Origin: Gallionella sp.
GTDB lineage: Bacteria; Pseudomonadota; Gammaproteobacteria; Burkholderiales; Gallionellaceae
Length of the DNA stretch: 59,531 bases
Direction: 5' to 3'
Assembly (NCBI GenBank): GCA_028688275.1
Contig: JAQTYN010000016.1
Location: forward strand, 1-59,531
Below, one piece after another: positions 52,834 through 59,531 of the stretch (position 1 is the first letter of the stretch; each line of letters begins with the position of its first letter). The translations under genes and the position numbers were made by a program. The notes beneath the pieces were generated by a model, which was not told the DNA's origin, made no database searches, and saw only the letters and a program-made list of their open reading frames with translations.

Positions 52834-54885
52834 ATGAGTCAATTGGGGTTTAAAGATATTCCGCCGTTGTTGTCGGCAAAGGGCAGCATCACGTTGCCAG
52901 GGTCTAAGAGCATTTCCAATCGAATGCTGCTGTTGGCGGCGTTGGCGCAGGGGACGACGCAGATTCGAGATGTATTGTTGTCGGATGATACGGCGCGAAT
53001 GTTAGAGGCGTTGCAAACGCTGGGCGTGCAGGTGGTGCAGCGTGGCACGCACGCCTTTGACATCACGGGCTGCGGCGGGGTGTTTCCAGTCAAAAAAGCG
53101 GCGTTGTTTTTGGGCAATGCGGGTACGGCCTTTCGTCCCTTGACAGCCGTGTTGGCGTTGGCGGGCGGGGAATATCAGTTGTCGGGCGTGGCACGGATGC
53201 ACGAGCGTCCCATTGGCGACTTGGTCAATGCGTTGCGAGCGTTGGGCGCGGAGATTGAATACACGGGGAATGAGGGGTTTCCGCCGCTGGCGATAAAATC
53301 ACCCTCACCCCTAGCCAGCTTCGCTCCCCTCGCTGCGCTCTCCCCAGTGGGAGAGGGGGATGTTTTACCCTCACCCCCTCTCCCAGAGGGGGTGAGGGGC
53401 GTTAAGGTGCGTGGCGATGTGTCTAGTCAGTTTTTGACGGCGTTGTTGATGGCGTTGCCGTTGTTGAATCGTACGGTGCAGGTGGAGGTGGTGGGCGAGT
53501 TGATTTCCAAGCCGTATATTGACATCACCTTGACGATGATGGCGCGCTTTGGGGTGGTGGTGCAGCGGGAAGGCTGGCAACGTTTTACCGTCGCAGCGGG
53601 CAGTCGCTATATCTCGCCAGAGGTGATGTACGTCGAGGGCGATGCGTCATCGGCTTCGTATTTCTTGGCAGCGGGCGCAATCGGTGGCGGCGCGGTGCGG
53701 GTGGAAGGGGTAGGGCGCAACAGCATCCAAGGTGATGTGCGCTTTGCCGATGCGCTGGCGTTGATGGGCGCGCAGATTGAAATGGGTGACAACTGGATGT
53801 CGGCTGCTGCGCCTGCATCGGGTCGCTTGACGGCGATAGATTTGGATTGCAACCATATTCCCGATGCCGCCATGACCTTGGCGGTCGCGGCTTTATTTGC
53901 GGATGGTACGACCACTTTGCGCAATATCGCCAGTTGGCGCGTCAAGGAAACTGACCGTATCGCCGCCATGGCGACCGAATTGCGCAAAGTCGGCGCGACC
54001 GTGGAAGAAGGCGCGGACTATATTCACGTCACCCCGCCCGCTGTCACGTTTCACTTTTCACCTTTCACCGCGCACAGCGCGATTGATACCTATGACGATC
54101 ACCGCATGGCGATGTGTTTTTCCTTGGCGGCGTTTGGGGCGGCGGGCATTCGGATTAACGATCCCAACTGCGTGGCAAAAACTTTCCCTGATTATTTTGA
54201 GCGATTCGCGCAAGTGGTTCAGTCTGTGCCTGTCATTGCGATTGATGGCCCTTCCGCGTCGGGCAAGGGCACCGTCTCGCAACGCGTAGCGGATCATCTG
54301 GGGTTTCATTACCTAGACAGTGGCGCGTTGTATCGCTTATTGGCGGCTGCCGCCATGCGGGATGGCATTGAATTATCAAATGAATCTGCTGTGGCTGGAT
54401 TGGCAGGGGAATTAGATATTCGCTTTGAAGGCGAGCAAGTGTGGCTAGATGGCGTGCTGATGGGTGAGGACTGGCGGGGCGAAGACTGCGCTAAAGCTGC
54501 CTCACAAATCGCTGCTTTGCCGTTAGTACGCGCCGCATTGTTGGCGAAACAACAAGCCTTCCGTCGTGCCCCAGGCTTAGTCGCTGATGGTCGTGATATG
54601 GCTTCGGTGGTGTTCCCCGATGCGGTTTTGAAAATATTTTTAACGGCCAGTGCCCAAGCACGTGCAGAAAGACGCGATAAGCAGTTGAAAGCTAAAGGGA
54701 TGAATGCTAATATCGCTGCCCTTTTGCAGGACATACAAGCGCGTGATGCGCGTGATATGCAGCGCAGTAGCGCGCCCTTGCAACAGGTGGCGGGTGCAAC
54801 GCTGTTGGACACCACGAATATGGGTATCGAACAGGCGGTTGAATTTGTATTAACTCGTTATCATGTAAGCCCCGATCAATCCTGA
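52834..54885 (+). CDS. aroA-cmk: Fused EPSP synthase / cytidylate kinase
   Basis: Bifunctional protein of 683 residues. Residues about 1-460 are 3-phosphoshikimate 1-carboxyvinyltransferase (shikimate pathway), with [22 protein letters not shown] and the C-terminal DDHRMAM motif. From about 465 the chain is CMP kinase, with P-loop [12 protein letters not shown] and [13 protein letters not shown]. The two are separate neighbouring genes in most gammaproteobacteria. Residues about 156-189 are an in-frame extra segment encoded by a GC-rich palindromic repeat, at a loop where E. coli AroA has only a few residues. The rpsA gene follows after about 50 bases, giving the conserved aroA-cmk-rpsA-ihfB order. 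Confidence 0.95.
   Translation: MSQLGFKDIPPLLSAKGSITLPGSKSISNRMLLLAALAQGTTQIRDVLLSDDTARMLEALQTLGVQVVQRGTHAFDITGCGGVFPVKKAALFLGNAGTAFRPLTAVLALAGGEYQLSGVARMHERPIGDLVNALRALGAEIEYTGNEGFPPLAIKSPSPLASFAPLAALSPVGEGDVLPSPPLPEGVRGVKVRGDVSSQFLTALLMALPLLNRTVQVEVVGELISKPYIDITLTMMARFGVVVQREGWQRFTVAAGSRYISPEVMYVEGDASSASYFLAAGAIGGGAVRVEGVGRNSIQGDVRFADALALMGAQIEMGDNWMSAAAPASGRLTAIDLDCNHIPDAAMTLAVAALFADGTTTLRNIASWRVKETDRIAAMATELRKVGATVEEGADYIHVTPPAVTFHFSPFTAHSAIDTYDDHRMAMCFSLAAFGAAGIRINDPNCVAKTFPDYFERFAQVVQSVPVIAIDGPSASGKGTVSQRVADHLGFHYLDSGALYRLLAAAAMRDGIELSNESAVAGLAGELDIRFEGEQVWLDGVLMGEDWRGEDCAKAASQIAALPLVRAALLAKQQAFRRAPGLVADGRDMASVVFPDAVLKIFLTASAQARAERRDKQLKAKGMNANIAALLQDIQARDARDMQRSSAPLQQVAGATLLDTTNMGIEQAVEFVLTRYHVSPDQS
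53299..53400. repeat. GC-rich palindromic repeat inside the aroA reading frame
   Basis: CCCTCACCCC, CTCTCCCCAGTGGGAGAGGG and CCCTCACCCCCTCTCCCAGA followed by GGGGGTGAGGGG. These are the same hairpin units as in intergenic copies at 11158, 20174 and 22775. It is translated in frame as about 34 residues rich in serine and proline. The frame stays open on both sides. Confidence 0.85.
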
Positions 54886-54906
54886 TTGGGAATTTTTTAA
54901 CTAACC

Positions 54907-54927
54907 TCTGTGCAAACAGAATTTTTT
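54907..54927 (+). terminator. Weak attenuator-like hairpin before rpsA
   Basis: TCTGT, loop GCAA, ACAGA followed by ATTTTTT, immediately before the rpsA ribosome site TTAGG. The five-base-pair stem is weak, so only partial termination or a role in rpsA leader control is suggested. Confidence 0.35.
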
Positions 54928-54938
54928 AGGTGTATCCG

Positions 54939-56660
54939 ATGAACGCAACCGTAGCAGCTGTACCCGAATTTGATATGGATAGTTTTGCAGCCATGTTTGA
55001 AGAAAGTTTGACCCGCAAAGAAATGCGCGCTGGCGAACTGATTACTGCACAAGTGGTACGTGTGGATCACAACGTAGTTGTGGTGAATGCTGGACTGAAG
55101 TCCGAAAGTTTAATCGCGATTGAGGAATTCCTCGACGCAAAAGGCGAATTAGAAGTCAAAGCAGGTGATTTCATCACCGTGGCGATTGAATCGTTGGAAA
55201 ATGGCTATGGTGAAACCAAGCTGTCCCGTGAAAAAGCGAAGCGTCTGGCAGCATGGCATGATCTGGAAATCGCCATGGAAGAAGGCAGCATCGTTGAAGG
55301 TTTTGTAAGCGGTAAGGTTAAGGGCGGTTTGACTGCAATGGTCAATGGTATCCGTGCTTTCTTGCCTGGTTCTTTGGTGGATATTCGTCCTGTTAAGGAT
55401 ACGACGCCATACGAAAACAAGACCATGGAACTCAAGGTTATCAAGTTGGATCGTAAGCGTAACAACGTGGTGGTTTCTCGTCGTGCAGTGTTGGAAGCAA
55501 CACAAGGTGCTGATCGTGAAGCAATCATGGAAAACCTGAAAGAAGGCGCAATCGTTAAGGGCGTGGTTAAAAACATCACTGACTACGGCGCATTCGTTGA
55601 TTTGGGCGGTATCGACGGTCTGTTGCACATCACTGACTTGGCATGGCGTCGTGTTAAGCATCCTTCTGAAGTCCTTACCGTGGGCGAAGAAGTTGAAGCT
55701 AAGATCCTTAAATTCGATCAAGAAAAGAATCGTGTTTCCTTGGGCATCAAACAAATGGGCGATGATCCTTGGGGTGGGCTGGCACGTCGCTACCCACAAG
55801 GTACACGTTTGTTCGGTAAGGTAACTAACCTGACTGACTACGGCGCATTCGTGGAAATCGAACAAGGCATCGAAGGTCTGGTTCACGTTTCTGAAATGGA
55901 TTGGACTAACAAAAACGTTCACCCATCTAAGGTTGTGAGCTTGGGCGATGAAGTTGAAGTCATGATCTTGGAAATCGACGAACAACGTCGTCGTATCTCC
56001 TTGGGCATGAAACAATGCAAATCGAATCCTTGGGACGACTTTGAAATCAACCACAAGAAGGGCGACAAAGTCCGTGGTCAAATCAAGTCCATCACTGACT
56101 TCGGCGTGTTCATCGGTTTGGATGGCGGTATCGACGGTCTGATCCACTTGTCCGACTTGTCTTGGAGCCAATCTGGCGAAGACATGGTTCGCAACTTCAA
56201 GAAGGGTGACGAAGTTGAAGCAGTGGTATTGGCAATCGACGTGGAACGTGAACGCATCTCCTTGGGCATCAAACAACTGGAAGGTGATCCATTCGGCGGT
56301 TTCGTTTCTACTAATGAAAAAGGCTCTGTGGTCACAGGCGTTGTGAAATCATTGGACGCTAAAGGTGCGGTTGTTCTGTTGGCTGGCGACATCGAAGCTT
56401 ACTTGAAAGCATCTGAAGTATCTGTTGATCGCGTAGAAGACATCCGCTCGCATTTGAAAGAAGGCGATACCATCACTGCTGTTGTGATCAATGTGGATCG
56501 TAAGAATCGTGGCATCAACTTGTCGATCAAAGCTTTGAACAAAGCTGAAGAATCTGCAGCGATGCAAAAATTCTCCGCTGAAAACAATGGCAATGCGGGT
56601 ACCACTAATCTGGGCGCATTGTTAAAAGCGAAGATGAATAGCAACAAAAACGAAGCCTAA
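54939..56660 (+). CDS. rpsA: 30S ribosomal protein S1
   Basis: 573 residues from the ATG at 54939 ([16 protein letters not shown]), after TTAGGTG. A start at 54930 adds three codons. Six S1 repeats of about 75-85 residues follow, e.g. [24 protein letters not shown] and [25 protein letters not shown]. It helps load structured mRNAs and lacks the stop-rich end of truncated homologues. The strongly repetitive coding DNA (five very similar repeats) is typical. Confidence 0.97.
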   Translation: MNATVAAVPEFDMDSFAAMFEESLTRKEMRAGELITAQVVRVDHNVVVVNAGLKSESLIAIEEFLDAKGELEVKAGDFITVAIESLENGYGETKLSREKAKRLAAWHDLEIAMEEGSIVEGFVSGKVKGGLTAMVNGIRAFLPGSLVDIRPVKDTTPYENKTMELKVIKLDRKRNNVVVSRRAVLEATQGADREAIMENLKEGAIVKGVVKNITDYGAFVDLGGIDGLLHITDLAWRRVKHPSEVLTVGEEVEAKILKFDQEKNRVSLGIKQMGDDPWGGLARRYPQGTRLFGKVTNLTDYGAFVEIEQGIEGLVHVSEMDWTNKNVHPSKVVSLGDEVEVMILEIDEQRRRISLGMKQCKSNPWDDFEINHKKGDKVRGQIKSITDFGVFIGLDGGIDGLIHLSDLSWSQSGEDMVRNFKKGDEVEAVVLAIDVERERISLGIKQLEGDPFGGFVSTNEKGSVVTGVVKSLDAKGAVVLLAGDIEAYLKASEVSVDRVEDIRSHLKEGDTITAVVINVDRKNRGINLSIKALNKAEESAAMQKFSAENNGNAGTTNLGALLKAKMNSNKNEA

Positions 56661-56675
56661 TATTGAAAGAAGCAG

Positions 56676-56963
56676 ATGACGCGTTCTGATTTGATTACAA
56701 AGCTCACCGAGTTGCACCCGCAACTCCAAGCGAAGCAAGCTGAAGCCGCCGTGAAAGTGATACTGGATGGTTTGTCCCGAACACTTTCCGAAGGTGGACG
56801 CGTTGAAATTCGGGGTTTTGGCAGCTTTGGGCTGAACTATCGTCCACCACGTCAAGGGCGCAATCCCAAGACAGGCGATCAGGTCAAAGTCCCCGCCAAA
56901 TACGTCCCGCACTTCAAAGCAGGCAAAGAGTTGCGTGAACGAGTAGGTGAAGCAAAGTCTTAA
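56676..56963 (+). CDS. ihfB: Integration host factor beta subunit
   Basis: 95-residue HU/IHF DNA-bending protein: [17 protein letters not shown] at the start and the arm sequence [30 protein letters not shown] with the conserved GRNPKTG and [17 protein letters not shown]. Follows rpsA after 15 bases in the standard order and ends the operon. Confidence 0.96.
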   Translation: MTRSDLITKLTELHPQLQAKQAEAAVKVILDGLSRTLSEGGRVEIRGFGSFGLNYRPPRQGRNPKTGDQVKVPAKYVPHFKAGKELRERVGEAKS

Positions 56964-56978
56964 AGTAGTAGGATAACG

Positions 56979-57012
56979 AAAAGCGGCATATCGCAAGATA
57001 TGCCGCTTTTTT
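56979..57012 (+). terminator. Rho-independent terminator after ihfB
   Basis: Stem AAAAGCGGCATATC, loop GCAA, GATATGCCGCTTTTTT: 14 base pairs with a T tail. It cleanly ends the aroA-cmk-rpsA-ihfB operon about 15 bases past the ihfB stop and separates it from the convergent helicase gene. Confidence 0.95.
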
Positions 57013-57100
57013 ATTGTCACTTACTTAAGGTTTTCTCGACAGCTCAAACGCGGCATCTACGCCGTATTCGGCTAATTTGGTTGATGCTTTTCAATAATAC

Positions 57101-59452
57101 TTATCGACCGAAAATATCATTTATTTCCCTAATACAAAGTTTCGGAATACGAAGATTATTGATGTTGGTTTTGCTTAGTTTATCTAAGCAGTCCTCTGGA
57201 GTTGCTTCATTTGGAAAACTCACCTTGTCATAAACCGCTAATGCGGTGACACGAGAAAATCCCACGGAAATTAGATTTAGTGCGATGCGGTCAGATGCAC
57301 CGCATTCCAAATAGATGTGAAAAGGCTCAATTGTTTCTGCCGCTTTGTCTTCACCGCGCTCACGGAGAATATGAGCCAGAATACTGGTGTAGGCGATGAA
57401 TTGTTTAACTAAGAGGAAACGAACAATACTTTCAATATTGCCCAATGTATCTCGAATAACGTTCGGCACACTTATTTCTTTTTGAGAATGTTCTTGGGCG
57501 TATTGAATAGATTCTGAAAGTATTTGTTTGAGAACCACGTTATGAATCCATTTACTTGCTAATAGTGCATAAAACTCATGAGTCTTGTTTTCAACATCTG
57601 TTCCTGCTAATTTATTTTGCAGAACATGGATTATTTTTTTCATTACATCGTAGTAGCCTATCTTATTTGGGTGAAGTGGCAAAAACTCAGTAATGTTTCC
57701 CTGTTCTCTCAAAAAATCATAAAGTGCCTGCAAGCGATCAGGGCGAATTGCACGATTAGTATCTAAAATTTCTGCTGGAAGCGAAATAGGAATGCTCTGA
57801 CATTTTTGAGCGGTTAATTCCAACTGGCTTGCATTTTCTGTTGTTTTAAACTCAGATTCAGCAATACTCCTATCAACCACAACAAAATCACTGTACAACT
57901 TACCGAAAGCAGCCTCAGCTAAATCGACCTCTTTGGTGTCAGCTTCGTTATCCAGCATTCGTTGAATGGCCGTGCCCGCATCTGCCATCACCTCGCCCAT
58001 AGCGGAGTGAATTTCTTGGAGTTTTTCACCTTGATAACATTGATCCTCCCAGTCTGAGGGGCGAACACACCAGACGTTTCCATGAAATTCACTCAACAAA
58101 CGTCCCGCTCTGCCCGCTAGGTTTAAGAAGTCCCTTCTTTGCATGGGTTTGTCGATCCCTTTTTTGGGCTTCTCGATAATGATGTGACGAGCAGGCAGGT
58201 TGACTCCCTGTAAAAGCGTGCTTGTACAGCATACATATTTGATCACGCCTTCCTTAAATAAGTCCTCAACTCTTGCCCGAACAATTGCAGGCATTTTTCC
58301 ATAATGAAAAGCAACTCGATAAGGCAAGGTTTGAATAAGTGGGTAATCTGGATGAATCTCTTCGCGTAGAAACTCTATAAATTCGAGAAGTTTTGGATCA
58401 TTTGATGACACAAACTTTTTTAGTTTCAATTGATCAACCATTGCATTTGCTTGATTTTCGGTATAGGTAGCTCCATTTGCAAAAAGAATAGTCGATTCAT
58501 CATCGTGCGTAATTGCAACGGCTAGAGCTGCGCGTTGCACAAAGATGAGTTCACGCAAAGGAAAATCAAGCTCATAGACTCCAATATCAAGGCGTTCATT
58601 TTGAAGTATCACTTCAAATTTAGCTCTGTTCGATTTTCGATATACTTCTGAAACCAAAATAAGATTTTGGGATACAGGTGAAATAAGCTCTATAATTGGC
58701 TTCCCACCTCTCGAACGACCAAACAGATTCAATAGATACTCAGGGTTTTTAATGAGCGGGCTGGCAAAGTGCACATCCATCAAAGGGAAACGCCGAATTG
58801 CAGCTTCAACGGCACTTTGCAGAATAATGCCTCTTGCGCCGTCTTGTATGTTTTGAGCTTCATCAACCACCAGCGTGTTGATCCAAGGCTTTCCTTGTGG
58901 CGAATGCAGCAAGCTCATTAAACGTTCTTGCGTCAGCACATAAACAGCCCCTTGTTGAGCCTTCTCTTTCTCTATTGGAAAAGGAACCGTTCTGACGGGC
59001 ACGTTTTCCATTTTGGCGGTGCGTAACTCTTTTCGGAACTTGTTGGCAACCTCCCTTATCAGGGCTCTCGTCGGTACAAGATAAACAACACAAGTGCCTT
59101 GTTTGGCTTTTAATCGCCGCACCAAATCCATGCCCATGACAAACGATTTTCCTGCCGAAGTTGGCGCGGATACACTCACGGAAGCGGTGCAATCTAAAGT
59201 CTCAAATAACTCAAACTGAAAGTTAGTCAGTGCAATATCTTGACCGTCAATGCCTTGAACGGAGTTTTCTGTTTCTCGTGACATCCTTTCTAGTGCTAAA
59301 CGGATTGGTGCAATGGGTGCGGTATTTGGATTTGTTGTATATCGTTTTCGTAATAAGCTACGCCCTGGAAAATTGCCTATTCGGGACAATATAACGTCAG
59401 CTATCGCAACTATTGATTCGGCCAGGTGAAGTTTGAAGTTTTTATGCGGCAT
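57101..59452 (-). CDS. Ski2-like superfamily 2 helicase, likely defence-associated
   Basis: 783 residues. Q-like motif around residue 79, Walker A SAPTSAGKS (95-103), motif Ia LVPTRAL, Walker B DEAQ (197-200), motif III-like FASPL, motif V CTSTLLQGVNLPARH and motif VI NLAGRAGR. The AGRAGR form and overall order place it with Ski2/Hel308-like helicases. The C-terminal third (about 500-783) is helical with no recognised domain. The gene is AT-rich against the ribosomal operon beside it and overlaps an upstream gene by 11 bases. This two-gene layout fits helicase-nuclease defence systems such as Hachiman (HamA-HamB) or AbpAB. The partner is cut off, so the system is not identified. Confidence 0.75.
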   Translation of the reverse strand: MPHKNFKLHLAESIVAIADVILSRIGNFPGRSLLRKRYTTNPNTAPIAPIRLALERMSRETENSVQGIDGQDIALTNFQFELFETLDCTASVSVSAPTSAGKSFVMGMDLVRRLKAKQGTCVVYLVPTRALIREVANKFRKELRTAKMENVPVRTVPFPIEKEKAQQGAVYVLTQERLMSLLHSPQGKPWINTLVVDEAQNIQDGARGIILQSAVEAAIRRFPLMDVHFASPLIKNPEYLLNLFGRSRGGKPIIELISPVSQNLILVSEVYRKSNRAKFEVILQNERLDIGVYELDFPLRELIFVQRAALAVAITHDDESTILFANGATYTENQANAMVDQLKLKKFVSSNDPKLLEFIEFLREEIHPDYPLIQTLPYRVAFHYGKMPAIVRARVEDLFKEGVIKYVCCTSTLLQGVNLPARHIIIEKPKKGIDKPMQRRDFLNLAGRAGRLLSEFHGNVWCVRPSDWEDQCYQGEKLQEIHSAMGEVMADAGTAIQRMLDNEADTKEVDLAEAAFGKLYSDFVVVDRSIAESEFKTTENASQLELTAQKCQSIPISLPAEILDTNRAIRPDRLQALYDFLREQGNITEFLPLHPNKIGYYDVMKKIIHVLQNKLAGTDVENKTHEFYALLASKWIHNVVLKQILSESIQYAQEHSQKEISVPNVIRDTLGNIESIVRFLLVKQFIAYTSILAHILRERGEDKAAETIEPFHIYLECGASDRIALNLISVGFSRVTALAVYDKVSFPNEATPEDCLDKLSKTNINNLRIPKLCIREINDIFGR

Positions 59453-59531
59453 ATTTTACGTGAATATCCTGAAAGTAGCTTTTGACTCGTTCGGGAGTTT
59501 GTTCCAATTTCTGCATGTGATCGGTCGCGGC
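59442..59531 (-). CDS. 3' end of a gene upstream of the helicase (truncated at window edge)
   Basis: A minus-strand frame enters at the right edge and codes 29 residues ending TPERVKSYFQDIHVKYAA before TAA at 59444-59442. It overlaps the helicase start by 11 bases (ATGCCGCATAA), so the two genes are surely cotranscribed and coupled. The protein itself cannot be named from this fragment. A HamA-like (DUF1837) nuclease would be expected if the helicase is HamB. Confidence 0.55.
   Translation of the reverse strand, partial: AATDHMQKLEQTPERVKSYFQDIHVKYAA

Noticed and set aside
55149-56276. 375-codon minus-strand open frame opposite rpsA
   Set aside because: Shadow of the repetitive rpsA codons; the plus-strand S1 domains are unmistakable.

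Overview
The window is a chromosomal segment of a Gram-negative proteobacterium. It carries the lipid A and outer-membrane assembly cluster (lpxA, fabZ, lpxD, ompH/skp, bamA, rseP), secDF-yajC, and several predicted outer-membrane beta-barrels. Gene content (rlmF, queG, tsaE next to an AmiC-type amidase, the order rpsB-tsf-pyrH-frr-uppS-cdsA-dxr-rseP-bamA, and aroA/cmk-rpsA-ihfB) fits a gammaproteobacterium best. A betaproteobacterium is not excluded, because aroA and cmk are fused. The organism assignment is inference. Base composition looks close to 50% GC by eye, with clearly AT-richer stretches over the dCTP deaminase gene, the LamG protein gene and the terminal helicase.

Layout. 1-2.9 kb: two outer-membrane beta-barrel genes and a tRNA-Glu/tRNA-Ala pair on the minus strand with its own promoter and terminator. 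2.9-8.3 kb: amiC-tsaE diverging from queG, a membrane protein, and an rlmF/MazG-like/lipoprotein operon. 8.3-11.1 kb: accessory block with an anti-phage dCTP deaminase, a frameshifted gene and a membrane protein. 11.2-14.7 kb: dnaE. 14.7-17.3 kb: palindromic repeats, then a two-gene unit made of a one-span membrane protein and a TPR protein that share a terminal sequence motif. 17.4-21.9 kb: small genes and a zinc-uptake type cluster (DUF2946-like, outer-membrane porin, binding protein, permease) without an ATPase gene. 22.1-28.9 kb: DedA, secF-secD-yajC and small conserved genes. 29-41.6 kb: one long minus-strand block, transcribed from rpsB down to lpxA (translation, isoprenoid/phospholipid, BAM and lipid A genes). 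42.1-49.7 kb: a secreted LamG/Cys-rich protein, an adenylate cyclase-hemerythrin fusion, and a two-component pair. 49.9-57.0 kb: glmM, mrp, aroA-cmk, rpsA, ihfB. 57.1 kb to the end: a Ski2-like helicase and the 3' end of an overlapping upstream gene, which looks like a defence operon cut by the window edge.

The most interesting candidate is the pair at 15058-17029. The last 23 residues of the small transmembrane protein align without gaps to residues 12-34 of the downstream TPR protein (9 identities plus conservative changes). An effector with a C-terminal motif beside a repeat-containing sensor with a matching N-terminal motif is the layout known for bacterial amyloid-type signalling pairs. 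The window is also unusually rich in short palindromic repeats of at least four families. Several abut stop codons or lie in gaps inside essential operons, and one is read in frame inside aroA.
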